From assembly GCA_016169945.1 (NCBI GenBank), contig JADLSH010000113.1:3181001-3245000 (forward strand): a DNA stretch of 64,000 bases, written 5' to 3'. This DNA comes from Trachythela sp. YZ-2020 (taxonomy: Eukaryota > Cnidaria > Anthozoa > Malacalcyonacea > Clavulariidae). Each line of letters opens with the position of its first letter. Position 1 is the first letter of the stretch. Below, in pieces: positions 11,803 through 23,326 of the stretch. The position numbers were made by a program, and so were the translations under genes. The notes below the pieces were generated by a model that was given only the letters and a program-made list of their open reading frames with translations, was not told the DNA's origin and searched no databases.

Positions 11803-12857
11803 TTAAACCGGGTCTAGACTAGAATCAATTTTTGACGCCACGTGATCTGCTTTGACGGCATTACAGTTAACCGGATCGTTGTTGTTAGCAACGGTCTCTT
11901 TCTCGACTAGAGGACAAAATTCCGCCAATTTACAACCTTGTGTTAATTCAATTTCGTTGTCCGTAGTGTTAGCTATTCGAATTGGCACTATTTTACCTAC
12001 AGGAGTAACAACTAAATGAGCTACATGCAAGCCTTTTAAATGTCTAACACTATCTGATTGACTACCTGATATCATACCAACCTGTGAAATGTTTTTCACC
12101 AGCACCTTACCGTCAATTATTATTTCCGATCGAGCCGGAATTGCAATGCCCTTAGGAAGAATAACTTTGTTAACACCTTTCAACTGAGATTGGACAAGAA
12201 GCATGCTTGTTTCAGTGGTTTTACTCGAGTCATCGGGGGAAGCAACAGGCGGATTTGCCTCTGTGATCACAACTCCGCTCGACTGTACCTTCATTGTTGG
12301 ATGCTCCGCATGTAATGGGAATTTCCCATAGGGCCCCACTAACTGAAAACTACTTCGACCTCCCCGAAAATCCCCTTGAATACCTAATTTGTGCTGCGTA
12401 ATAAAGTCCCATCCCAAAACACAATCGTAGGGTATATTACTACTTACAAGAAAACAACTATTATATATACGTTGAGAATGAGGAAAAGTGACACTTGTCA
12501 CAATGTTGCCTTGAATATCTAATTCCCCACCTGTAATTGAAGTGCAACGCTGTGATTGCGATTTATCTAATAGAATACAGTCAAAATCGAGAATATTATG
12601 AATGTTATCATTAATAAAGACTTCATTGATCCAGTATCTAGAAGAGCATTGACCGGTACACCGTCAATGAAACATGTTACGAATGGGTGTGCAGGCAAGC
12701 TCTCATTACAAACATTAGTACTATTAGCATTAAGAGAGTCACAGTGCTTACTTGTTTCGGGGCTGTCTACCGGCCTGTAGTTCCTCGAGACGCCCCTTGG
12801 AAGTTTAAAGGTGCATAGTTTCCACAATCGCGAGCAAAATGTCCATATCTTTGACAT
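11803..12857 (-). pseudogene. Aspartic protease region of the LTR element
   Basis: The frame 12857-12567 contains VNALLDTGS, the catalytic D-T/S-G motif of retropepsins, preceded by FVTCFIDGVP. After a break near 12,560 the next frame (12501-11803) opens with the second conserved protease motif, YDCVLGWDFI, about 60-70 residues downstream as expected. The remainder, about 180 residues up to the RT, has no motif I recognise. The protease would cut the Gag-Pol precursor in the particle. Confidence 0.85.
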
Positions 12858-13694
12858 TCATAGCACCGTACATTGGAATGGTTTTGACGTTGGCGTGGAC
12901 TGCGGCAATCACGAGCAAGGTGACCTGGTTTTCCACATTGAAAACATGTAGCTTTCGATCGCTGTCGATTTATAGGTTGGTTAACTGCGGCGGCATAGAA
13001 CTGTTCTGAAGTGGCCATCTGATCTTCGAGCGCCTTCTGTCGAGTGGCAAGTTCGTTCATGAGACCCACGAGTTGGTCCATGTCGGCGTTCGGTTTGGGT
13101 GTTGCGGAGCTGGCGTTGGTTGTAAAGGATGAGTCGTGTTCTTCAATCGCACGATAACGCTGAACAAAGCCTAGCATTTCGTTCACGTTTGGTGTGGGGT
13201 TATGAGCCAAAGCTTCCCTCTCATTGGTTTGGGTAGACCACGCATAAATTGGCGCGACAAAAGTGCAGATGTGGCTTCGTCACCGAGCGTTGGGTCGGCT
13301 TTTTCCAGAAGTTGTTCCAGCTCCCACTTGAAAACTGATGGGTCTTCACCGCTCCGAAGCATTCGGGCCTCAAACTTGGCATAATAATTTTCCTCTCGAC
13401 TGGTGGGCACAGGGCTTGTTTCAAGCGCTTCGTCGCGGCGTCGTATGTGGCTCTCTCCTCGGCAGGAATGGCGTAGAAATGACTAGACGCGCGGCCACGG
13501 AGAAACGCAGGTAATTTCTTGATCTTGTCGTCGTCTTTCCAACCATTGGCTACAGCACATGCATCAAACTCTCTTAGCCAGGCGACAACGTCGTCTCCGT
13601 CGAATTTTGTTGGCAGAATGCTCGTTGACATGATTTCGTTTTTTGTTTTACCGCTGCCACCAATTGTAGCGTGCCGATACTCAATAGACTTCAC
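12767..13694 (-). pseudogene. Gag of the LTR element (three overlapping frames)
   Basis: A capsid-like region (LPTKFDGDDVVAWLREFDA at about 13,620; LPAFLRGRASSHFY) is followed by two CX2CX4HX4C zinc knuckles, CFQCGKPGHLARDC and CYECQRYGHFARDC, near 12,830-12,950. This is a nucleocapsid layout. The coding is spread over frames 13694-13221, 13410-13183 and 13210-12767. Both changes of frame lie beside short homopolymers (CCC near 13,408 and GGG near 13,215). Gag forms the particle and packages RNA. Confidence 0.88.
13651..13662 (-). other. Candidate primer-binding site
   Basis: On the minus strand, two bases inside the 5' LTR, the sequence reads TGGTGGCAGCGG. A TGG start at this place is what a tRNA 3'-CCA primer requires. 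Which tRNA is used was not determined. Confidence 0.6.
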
Positions 13695-13874
13695 GAACTC
13701 GGTTTTAAACTCTTTATTTCCCAGTTATATTACAGAGGCTGTAGCCTTTCATGTGCGACCCTCTCGCTCTGAGGTGCGCGTTCACTCCCTCGTCATCGGC
13801 TCAAGTCATTGTCTAGATCATCCACTGTCCGGAAACCACATCGGTTTCACATTACATATTGTATACACGTTACA
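13665..13874 (-). repeat. 5' LTR (relative to element)
   Basis: 210 bp, same sequence as 8550-8759. Flanked outside by CACG (13875-13878), the target duplication. Confidence 0.93.
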
Positions 13875-14152
13875 CACGGATTATAGCTTCTGGAGACCTG
13901 GCAATCTTGGATCCTTTTTACATCGCTGCTGATGGACAAATCTATTTAAACTTCTCAGGCAAAAACATTCCAGTGGCTATGGTGGTGACCATGCTTCTCG
14001 CCAGTTTTTATGTGCTGAATATGGAGTACACTCCAGGAGTTTCGAATATCTACGCCTTCCTGGAAGCGGTTTTGATGAACAAGCGCGCTGATGCTAAGGA
14101 AATAATTTCTGTCCATAAATTTGTCAATGAGCTCGGACTCCAATGGAAATAG
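13875..14152 (+). pseudogene. Terminal exon of SAM-type gene, 3' piece
   Basis: After the CACG duplication the frame continues RIIASGDLAILDPFYIAADG and is open for about 90 codons to TAG at 14150-14152, ending ELGLQWK. The layout (P-R-I-x-x-x-G-D, then a short strand with an aliphatic core, then ASFYVLNMEYTPG and a terminal helix) resembles, from memory, the C-terminal domain of the large invertebrate and fish family annotated as SAM domain-containing protein 3-like. Together with the SAM-like first exon this supports one gene, but the middle is incomplete. The LTR element separates this piece from its splice acceptor, so the allele is probably null. Confidence 0.65.
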
Positions 14153-14423
14153 TATATATACAACATTTACATTAAACTTCATTTAATGCATGCATAATGG
14201 TTAGTTAAAAGTTTTGTTGAAAGGATATTTCAATTGGAAGAATATTAACAATTGTTAAACTTAATCATGAACAGCTAAGGAAAATGAACCCAAAAACTTT
14301 TAACTTAATTTAATAATAATCATGAAACTAATCTAAATGTGTAATATTATGAGGCCATTTGGGCGCACTAAATCACTTTAGTGCAGTGTAAACTAATCAC
14401 AAAATTAAGTTTTATTTTCACCA
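14153..14423. other. 3' flank of the SAM-type gene
   Basis: AT-rich, probably the 3' UTR and beyond. No clear AATAAA was found close to the stop codon. Confidence 0.4.
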
Positions 14424-14712
14424 GGGTTAACAGTTAAACTTAAAAACTGGTGTGACTTTAGCACCGAAAAGGCGTGTTACTTTAACACCAAAACAAAGTG
14501 TTATTTTAGCGCTACACAACAAGTGTTAAATTAACTACAAAAACCAGTGCTAATGTCACACTAGGAAAGGTGTTGTTTTAGCACCGTAACTAGTGTTAAA
14601 TCAACACCATCAAAGGCGGTGTTAAAATAGCACCCAAAAAAGGTGTCATTTTTTACCTAATTTTTTAGCACCACTTTTTGGTGTTAAATTGACACCCTAA
14701 AATTAACAGTGC
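14424..14712. repeat. Palindrome array, class A, left arm of a foldback
   Basis: Units such as GGTGTTAAATTGACACC and GGTGCTAAA-type palindromes, ending TAAAATTAACAGTG at 14712. It is the inverted copy of 15045-15290, mismatched at only a few positions over the inner ~200 bp. Confidence 0.8.
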
Positions 14713-14767
14713 ACCCATGAAACATAGGCATACGGGAGGAACTTTGGTTTCGCATAGCTTCCAATTT

Positions 14768-14962
14768 TGGAGTAAATTTTACTCCACAAGTGGAGTGAAA
14801 TTTATTCCAGTAGGAGTAAAAACTACTCTAAGAATGGAGTAAAAATTACTCCAGAAATGGGGTTAAAAAACTGGAGTAAAGTTTACTCCACAAAAGGAGT
14901 CATTCTGTACCTTTTCCCTTTACTCCAATTTGGGAGTCAAAATAACTCCTATAGATTAGAGT
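14768..14962. repeat. Palindrome array, class B (GGAGTAA...TTACTCC units)
   Basis: About nine units of the type GGAGTAAAATTTACTCC with spacers of a few bases. It lies between the two inverted class A arrays. The arms are GGAG/CTCC here instead of GGTG/CACC. Confidence 0.8.
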
Positions 14963-15044
14963 AAGGAAGGGCTCTTAATTAAGGTTAGAAATCAATAAAA
15001 ACAATTTAAGGTCAAAATAATATATTTTCTCAGCAAAATATGCA

Positions 15045-15290
15045 CTGTTAATTTTGTGGTGTCAATTTAACACCAAAAAGTGGTGCTAAAAAATTAGGTA
15101 AAAAATTACACCTTTTTTGGGTGCTATTTTAACACCGATGTTGATGGTGTTGATTTAACACTAGTTACGGTGCTAAAACTACACCTTTTGTACTGTTAAA
15201 ATAGCACTGATTTAGGAGTTGTTTTAACACCCGAATATTCTCATCAAAATAGCACCTGATTTAGGTGCTATTTTAGCACTAGTGTGAACA
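15045..15290. repeat. Palindrome array, class A, right arm of a foldback
   Basis: Starts GCACTGTTAATTTT and reads as the reverse complement of 14712 back to about 14,424. With 14424-14712 it forms a foldback of about 870 bp. Confidence 0.8.
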
Positions 15291-16586
15291 AAAACTTGCT
15301 CATTGCTACAAAGCAAATCCAAGATATATACTCCACTTTTTAACAAAGGGACAACACAATCTGAAAATATATGAACATCCTTTAATTGAATTAATAATAA
15401 TATATTTGCTGATTCCAAAATTACTTTGCAGCTGAACATTAAAATGGTAATAAATTTAGGAAAATCTTGCCATGCTCATGCAATGTTCTCACCAATTACC
15501 TATTAAAACCAGGTTATTCTGTGTCACTCCAATGCTTAAGTTAACCCATTAACAACTAACAATTTTCCTTAGCAGGTGAAGTTGTCTGGCATTAGACAGA
15601 GTAAACTTGCAATATAAGATGCACAATCAGGAATTTATACAAGCACTTTATCCTACTGTCGTTTTTCAGATGAAGAAAATGAATTATTTACAACCGTTTA
15701 CGGGTAGCAGAAAGGTGCTTCTATATAAATCCCTGATAATCATTGTGGTTTAATGGGTTACAAATTTGTTATTAGGTAAAGTCAACAGTTATAGAGTCTG
15801 ATGATTACTACACTAATTTCCCCATAGTCTATAGACATGCCAAAAGACTGCAACTCCACATTTTCTGAGATCAGAATACCTCTATTCTTTTGCTCCTGTC
15901 AGTATGGCCAATATCAAACACACACAACTTGACGCAGACCATTAACTCCTTGCGTTATCTTCCTCAGCGATACAAAGTTGCTCTATTACTTTAGTCGTGA
16001 TGCCAAGGTGAACCATACATAAATATCAATATTTTTCCAGCTTCACAATCACATATAATTACAGTAGGTTATCTATAAAATACATTGAAAGTAAGGTACA
16101 TAAGTAAATACAAAATTCAGATTAACTTAAAATATTTGCTAATAGTGTCTGCTAATAATACATAATTATGATATTCTCTTTCATTAGGCAGGACATAGCT
16201 GATTTAACTACTATTTGACGAGATCACAGTTGCATAAAAAATAATCAATTCTCACACAATAATAAATATTCTTGCAGTGAGTTCCATATCAAAATCACCC
16301 CTAGTGACCCCACTAGAAGTGGGTAAGGTCCAGTGTTACCATAGAGCACACAGGTTATAATTATAATACAATTAGCTATTGCTTATGTACAGTTAGCCTC
16401 CTGAGATTGCAAAACTCCCTTAGGCATGATGCGCATGTCTATGTAAATGCTTTCTTCACCCTACTCTCCTGGGCAGCACACTTTGGAGGAACAAGCAGGG
16501 TATAGTTAAAAGAGAACTAGGCTTGTACCACATGACCGTGGTATTTTTCAGTGAATACCTGTACCCTGAGTCGTTTCCCCGGGGAA
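15291..16586. other. Non-coding stretch
   Basis: No gene or bounded repeat recognised. At its right end, 16587-16607, there is a 21-base palindrome (TGGTATTCGA, G, TCGAATACCA) just before the LINE coding sequence, possibly an insertion-site feature. Confidence 0.4.
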
Positions 16587-16607
16587 TGGTATTCGAGTCG
16601 AATACCA

Positions 16608-18782
16608 CGCTTGAGCTGGGAATTTGAGTTTTTAATGCCATTCAGTGCAGTCTATGCCTTCAGCGATCCTGAAGATATGCTTGAGTCATTTAACACCCTA
16701 ATCCAAGACTGCATTAATCGTCACGCGCCAATAAAGCGAATAAAAGTTACTCGTCCCCCATGTCCGTGGCTCAAAACTGGCGATATACAAGCCCTCCAAA
16801 TCCAACGCAACAAGTTACGCTTTGAAGCACACAAGACCTCTCTTGATAGTATATGGAATGCTTTCAGAAAGGTTCGTAACAGTCTAAAAACCAAGATCAA
16901 GGCGGCTAAACGATCCTTCTATCAAACAGTCTTATCCTCCAAAAACTCCAAAAAGATCTGGAAAGTAATTCATTCTATTTTAAACCCCCCTTCGCAGCCA
17001 CTTCGACATGACCCAAACTAATTAAATTTGCATTTTTCTGGTACTGTTCAGCGGACACTGGGCTACACGAATAACGTTAGCGAAAACGATCTTTACGCTT
17101 ACACTGATTCTTTGCCTATTTCCGCTGAGCCAAATCTCAGTTTGAACAAGGTCAGCCAAGCCGAAGTACTAAGAGAATTGCATAATCTTGGTAATGATAG
17201 CTCGACAGGTCCTGATCGAATTCCATCAAAGTATATTAAACCAGTTGCTGATATAATCGCAGCTCCTCTGACACACATTATAAACTCTTGTATTGATGCT
17301 AACTTATTTCCCTGTATTTGGAAGATCTCAAGAATATGTCCCATTCCCAAAACGGAAGCGCCAAAGACCTACGATGATTTTAGACGTATCGCAATCCTAC
17401 CTGTCTTATCCAAGATATACGAAAGACTCGTCCTCAAACAGCAGCTGCCTTTTATCGACAACTGTCTCAATGACAATATGCCTGGTTTTAGGAAAGGCCA
17501 CTCTACTGCCACGATCTTGATGGCCATGAGAGACGATATTAAGAGTGCTATGAAAAAAGGAGAACCTTGCTTTTAGCAGATTTTTCGAAAGAATTCGATA
17601 CCATAAACTTCAAGACCGTTTTAAAAAAATTACACCGACTAATTTTCTCCCATGGCTTTTTATATTGGATAACGAGCTATCTAACAAATCGCTTCCAATA
17701 TGTTCAAATTGATGACAAGAAATCCAACCTAACCCCCGTATGCTTTGGAGTACCACAAGGATCCATACTTGGTCCCTTTATTTTTAACCTATATGTATCT
17801 GATGTTGATGTCCCTCAAACTTGTTATCAATACGCGGATGACACTTCGCTGTATGAACATTGTAAAACTGCTAAACTCGATCAATCAATCGATAATGTGC
17901 AACAATCATTGGATTCCCTGAATCATTGGTCCTCACTTTCGAATTTGTCATTAAATCCAAAAAAAACTAAATCAATGCTGTTTTCTACAGCTCAAATGTC
18001 ACGAGCCCATTCCCTCGACAAAGTTAAACTAGATCTTACCTGTGTTAACAGGAAATAAAACGCGAAACTGCTACATTACTGCGTCATTTTTACTGATCAC
18101 TTAAACTGGAACGAACATATAAAGTATTTGACGTCTTCCTGTTGTGCTGTCTTGGCAGTCTTGTGTAAGTTAAAGCATATGGCCCCGTATAACTTACGTA
18201 AACAATTGGTCGAAATGCTTGTTACATCAAAACTAGATTGCTGCGACACAGTATATAGTCCTGTACACGACTACCAAATAAAGAGACTACAGCGCGTCCA
18301 AAATGCATGCGCTGGTTTTGTTAAAGGCTCTTACGCTAAAGTTACTGACGTCATTAATATTGGTTGGCTCCCCATTAAGGAGAGACGCGATTGGCATATG
18401 CTAAAGATGGCCCACAAAGCATTACATCAATCCCCATGGCCAGCATATCTCCCGCTGAAAATTCAATCAAGTGAGAGGGTACTTCGCTCAAACGCAGCAT
18501 TGAAACTTCAAGTACCGCTAGAAAGTGGAACTTTTCAAGATACAGCCTCGCAATTGTTCAATGCTTTACCGGCTGAACTTAGGAACTGTGATCATTTTGC
18601 TCATTTCTCACGACAGTGCAAAGACCTTTTAATGAGTAACGCAAGAGACAAATATTTTGTATAACCATATTTTCAAACCTTAGTTTTAAATTTTTATAGA
18701 GACTTTCTATTACATAGACATAGTACTGTATTTTAATGTAAATTATTTGCAGATGTAGAGCCACGCCGTGGAAAAGCTGCAA
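16608..18782 (+). mobile_element. 5'-truncated non-LTR retrotransposon (CR1/jockey-like)
   Basis: Coding sequence starts in the linker between endonuclease and reverse transcriptase, so the 5' half, including all of the endonuclease, is missing. The 3' end runs into GCAATAAATAATAATAAT, a microsatellite tail. 5' truncation and a simple-repeat tail are typical of target-primed reverse transcription. The clade assignment is by motif style only. Confidence 0.88.
16620..18664 (+). pseudogene. LINE reverse transcriptase, broken
   Basis: The N-terminal part (16620-17021) contains RHAPIKRIKVTRPPCPWL, the usual entry to the RT of jockey/CR1-type LINEs. One in-frame TAA at 17019-17021 interrupts it, and the frame continues at 17028-17576 with SSTGPDRIPSKYIKP and NDNMPGFRKGHSTATIL. 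A frameshift near 17,570 leads to 17567-18058, which holds the DFSKEFDTI block, GVPQGSILGPFIFNLY and the catalytic QYADDTSLY. After another stop (near 18,058) the C-terminal thumb region continues in the same frame to 18664 (SKLDCCDTVYSP, RLQRVQNACAGFV). The catalytic residues are present but the frame is broken at least three times. Confidence 0.88.
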
Positions 18783-18797
18783 TAAATAATAATAATA

Positions 18798-18829
<32 letters not shown>

Positions 18830-18831
18830 TT
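18783..18831. repeat. (AAT/ATT)n microsatellite at the LINE 3' end
   Basis: AATAATAATAATTATTATTATT and so on, about 48 bp, directly after the LINE. It is both the LINE tail and an expandable simple repeat. Confidence 0.9.
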
Positions 18832-20242
18832 TAACCGCGTTTGTCTTTACACAGCAGCGGCAGCACTCCTCAATCAGACCGTCGATTGCCTAAATCAAAA
18901 TTTGGGAAACAATAAACTAAGTTATATACTTCTGCTGGAAGAAATTACTCGAAAATTTACTCTATACAACTCAAGACGATTTCATTTTGACCACAGTGCG
19001 TCGAAGTGATTTGTATACAGTCTTCAATAGAAAATATAACCACCTATCGAGTAAATAATCGTACACAAAATAGCAAATAACAATAAACATACCTTCGCAA
19101 CAAAGTCCGTGTAATTTGTCCGGTTTTCGTGAAAATTTGGGTAAAACTCTCCTCTCCTTGAACCTTTGAAAGCAAAATATTAAAAATATCGAATTTGGCG
19201 CATGATGTGAATATAGAATCAATTACTATAACACGTGATACATCCCTAACGCGTTGATTGGTGCAGACACGAGTGTTTCCACTTGTCAAGTTAACAGAGG
19301 GAAGCATTCTTCTCAGCAGAAAAAATATCAATCCAATCCAAAAATGTAAATAAATCCTTTGACCTTGAGTGAATATAACGAGAAAAGTACGTTGGCGATT
19401 CTCGACAGACCCGGCTTCGATTACCGCTCGTGGTTTAAGGTGGCTCGATACAGTTTTCAAAAATTCAGGTGATCAACAATTTGAAATGATTAAACTCCAT
19501 ATTTTTAGGTTTTATACATCAGGTATCAGGGTTTTCATATATTTTGATGTTTCTACTTTCAAATTATGTTAGTTTTAGTAACACATAGTTCGTTGCTATG
19601 GCAACATACGCGTACGAAATTCACTCTAAAATAGCCTATCGCCTCGTGTAGTTGGAAAAAAAGCACGGTGACACACAATTTTTTTGGTGCATTATTATAC
19701 TTGCAGGACAGACTAGCAATAAGGAAAGTATAAAAAAATTCTGTAATGCCATTTTTTTGAAAAAGCGGAAAATGTCGTTTTCTTCGATAAAATTTTTTTA
19801 GCATTAAAGAATTTTTTTATTTTTGGTACAATGAAAGATTTTTGCGGTGCAATACAGCATGCAAAATTTGAACATAGGTCACCAGACAAAATAATGAGAT
19901 ATAGCGCATTGTTTTTCAAAAATGGAATACTTTAATGACGTCAGCAATTGACATGAGAACGGTATATAACACACGCAATGACGCCAGATGGCGCGAGCAC
20001 CTGCTTACGTCAGTTCATTTTATAAGTTCTTTCGTTAATATTCCCGCGCGCACAAATGGTCACACGGATTTGTTCATAGTGTATGAAGTTTTGTTTTCGC
20101 GATTCTTGAATAAGGTTTTTGTGATTACTATATCGAGCAACCTTAACAGTAAAGAATGTATAAAGCCAATGCATAATACAGCATTCCGCCATTCCCACTT
20201 GGCGACGTTATCGGAGCTAAATTTTATTTTATTTAATTGATT

Positions 20243-20274
<32 letters not shown>

Positions 20275-20374
20275 CGTCAGCTAATTAAATAGCACGAACT
20301 TCTTGCTTCTTAATTTTGTATCACTAGCAAAAATCTTAACTAGTCCCTACGCCCAGTGAAAGAATCTCATAATG
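18832..20374. other. Non-coding stretch with a short microsatellite
   Basis: Overlapping minus-strand open frames at 18971-19460 have no recognisable domain and an unremarkable composition, so I do not call a gene. An (AAT)n tract lies at 20246-20272. Confidence 0.4.
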
Positions 20375-20664
20375 TTGGAGTTAAATAACTTTGGCCGCGG
20401 TAAAATTCAGGAGTTAAAACGACTCCTAGAGTAATATTAATGGGTAAAAAGTACTCCATTATTTCTACTCCTTTGCTGGAGTAAGTTTTACTCCTTCAGT
20501 GGAGTTAAAATGACACCCAAGGAGTAAATTCTGGAATGCGTACCGAAATGGAGTAGTTTTAACTCCATTTTTGGAGTAGATTTTACTCCAAAATTCTTAC
20601 CTCCCACAGGGAGTAATTTTAACTCCTATGGCGGAGTTAAAATAACTCCTTGAAATTAACAGTG
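20375..20664. repeat. Palindrome array, class B, with terminus
   Basis: Units such as GGAGTTAAAATAACTCC and GGAGTAGATTTTACTCC. It ends CCTTGAAATTAACAGTG at 20664, the same terminus found at 14712 (class A) and 63303 (class B). Confidence 0.8.
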
Positions 20665-20960
20665 TGGCGCATCAGATAAGGGGAAGATGAAACAGCTTAT
20701 CTTCTTTAAACACTTGCGCACCAAATACGAGATCAATTTGCAATTAATAATCATCTTTAAACAGCAGTGCACTAGATATAAAGAAGGAAATTTGGTTAAT
20801 GAATATAAAATATGTGAATTTTCATTTCATTTTACGTTTTAGAAAAACAAAAACATAAGTCTTTAAAAATAAATATTTTCGGCAAATTGCGTGAATTGTG
20901 GCTGAACAAATTTTCAAAATATTCCCATACAGAAGAATCTATGAATACAGTGGATATATA
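20665..20960. other. Non-coding spacer
   Basis: Nothing recognised between two palindrome arrays. Confidence 0.4.
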
Positions 20961-21285
20961 CACTGCAAAAAATCAAAGTCTAGCCTAGAATAAAATTCTT
21001 ATTTTTTAGATTATTTTTCTTATTTTTAGAAATTATTTCTTGTCAAGAAAAATTATAAGAAAAAAGTTCTTGTTTTAAGAAAACATTTCTTAAAATAAGA
21101 AAATTAATCTAGGAAAGATAATCCGGAAGACTTTTTTTCTTATTTCAAGAATGATATTCTTGCGTCATAGAATAATATTCTGAATATTATTGAAACAAGA
21201 AAATTATTCTTGTTGAACTAAAAATCTATAAATTCGGTAAACAATGATATTTTCACGTTCATTTTTCTTAGTTTCAAGAATACTT
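20961..21285. repeat. Palindrome array, class C (TTCTTA...TAAGAA units)
   Basis: Starts CACTGCAAAAAATC and continues with units like TTCTTGTTTTAAGAA and TTCTTATTTTAAGAA. A second array of this class at 30224-30609 ends with the complementary terminus GATTTTTTGCGGTG. Confidence 0.75.
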
Positions 21286-22109
21286 GTAATGTTATTGACT
21301 CTCCGGGAAGCTCGTCAAGTAATTCGACCGATTAGATCAATTTAATATGTTTTGCATCCCATCAAAGAACATGTATTTTTAAAGATCCTACTGTATATTT
21401 TCAATTGCAAATTAAACGTAAAAATCTATCTGGCTTTCGACATAATTATATGATTGAGTTGAAAGAACTTTGTTTCAGTTGAGTTGTGGCCTCGTACGCG
21501 AGATTCAAATACAATGGTGAAAAACACATGGAACTGTGTAGTCATACAAATAAAGATTAATGAATTATTTTGGGGATATAATGAAGAGTTTTCGTCAGAA
21601 AGTCAGAGATTACGTGGCTGATTATTATTGCTTATATGCTGGACTGTTCAGAAATTTGAGATCAGTGCCTTCAGTGGTATGCAGACGAGTGGCATATATG
21701 GGTAGCGAGGGTACTCTCACAGCGCGTCCTTTCAAAAATCTTGTTGAATTCAAGCTTTATACATCCAAGTCTTCCGCAAATTTTAACGAAAGTAGGAATA
21801 AATATTCCAATATTTGAAGATTCAAACAATAACTTGAAAAGTAAGTGTTAAACTATGTAAATATTTTTACATTTTGCGTGTAAATATAGGGTATATAATC
21901 GATTGTTTTCACGTATAATTTTAGCCGTCCCTGGTCGAATATTTTGGCTTCAGGAATATGTTTAATAGACATTAAAAACTTTCTATATGCCTTTGTATTT
22001 ACAGATTATAATTTCAAGCGATAGATACTGAAATAATATGTGGTCAAAGCGAGTCGAACTGTCTAAAACAATACAGGCTACTGTACACTTGTCTGTTACA
22101 AGGTATGAA
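21286..22109. other. Non-coding stretch
   Basis: The 85-codon plus-strand frame at 21560-21817 has no recognisable features. Nothing else seen. Confidence 0.4.
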
Positions 22110-22950
22110 AATTATCCCCGAGCCTGCGCGAAGCGCCGTGCGAGGGTACTGATTACGCTCGGAGATTTACACCCGGGTATGTGAAAACATTGTGGAATGC
22201 AAAGTCGTCCGCCATTTTTTTGTCATGGACGGGACGGTTTTGTAAGTTATGCGCATGCGCAAGTTCAAGCCGAGAGAAGACTTCCATTTTGCAAACCTTT
22301 TTTGAAAAATAGTTTTGCACTCATTTTATAAGTAAGTCTCTATGTAAGTAAGTATATATGTTAAGTCTCCAAAACAAGATAAATGAAAATTACTTAGAGG
22401 ACAAATTAACAAGAGGAAAAACAGTCGAAAGACCGAAAAAGGAGCGTTTTAAACAGGCAAGTGTCTATTTTGCATGTTTGCTTAATTGCTTTGCCGATTT
22501 TATAACATAGCATGCAGTATAGTTTGTGAATTTTGAAAATGTGTAGATCATTCTGTGTGGTCAATACAACATTGATTGATCTTTAAGAGCATTTTAGTAT
22601 CGATTCAAATATGTTATGGAAAAATAAAAAAAATTAAATCTCAAAAACTTCATTGCAAAAGCAAGTGCGAAGCTAAAAATACTCCTCGAAAAGCAGTTGA
22701 AGTTTTTTGAAAATTTCGAAACATTTTGTGAACATCTAAGGTTGAATGTTACAGTAAATCAAAGCTAAAGGAGTACATAATAGCATATACGCACTTTATA
22801 TAGTTGGCAATTGATAATTTTATAGTTAAAAACAAAATAATATTTTGTACAAAATAAAATATAAAAAATATACAATGTTTCGTGTTACCATGGTTACATT
22901 CGTCGACTCAAATGGTCGAGGGGATTCTGCATGCATGTATTTCTAGTATT
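22110..22950 (+). repeat. Dispersed repeat R1, copy 1
   Basis: About 840 bp, starting GAGCCTGCGCGAAGCGCCGT and ending near CTGCATGCATGTATTTCTAGT. It is closely similar to 27355-28718 apart from an insertion there. The first ~210 bp also occur inverted at 52040-52245. No coding capacity. Confidence 0.8.
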
Positions 22951-23326
22951 GTTGATGATCATGAATTAATACTTTTAAAAGAATATGAAATATTGACTCA
23001 TTTAGCTTTGATGTTAATACAATCACCAAAACAAAATCTTTAGCTTTCTATGAGAGGAGAACAATCCTTTGTAATAATATAGTACATTGTGCTATCATAA
23101 TATCATTTCTGTCGAGAACCTGGAATGGCATTAATGAATAGAATATAATAGAATCTTTATTTACCCACGGTGAACTTATCAGGATTTACATATATGGTAC
23201 ACTAACTAATTACAAAATTTTACAAACTAACAAATTACAGTTATAGCTCAATATAGAAATAATTATAAAATAAAAATACCTGCTTTCCATAAGTGCCGTG
23301 CAATAATATAATTTGTTAAAATTCAA

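Larger units (their letters stand above)
8550..13874 (-). mobile_element. Ty3/gypsy-type LTR retrotransposon
   Basis: A complete element of 5,325 bp in minus orientation. It has 210-bp LTRs at both ends (TG...CA), identical by eye, a 4-bp duplication CACG on each side, a primer-binding-site candidate next to the 5' LTR and a purine tract next to the 3' LTR. The gene order on the minus strand is gag with two zinc knuckles, aspartic protease (DTG), reverse transcriptase (YLDD), RNase H, and integrase (HHCC, DDE, then a WIGPFEV-type C-terminal module). RT-RH before integrase is the Ty3/gypsy order. No envelope-like frame was seen. The coding region carries several frameshifts and stops, so this copy is probably not autonomous. 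It sits inside an exon of a host gene on the opposite strand. Confidence 0.95.

Noticed and set aside
18971..19460. Minus-strand 138-codon frame as a membrane protein
   Set aside because: Composition and hydrophobic runs are what AT-rich DNA gives by chance; no domain and no splice support.
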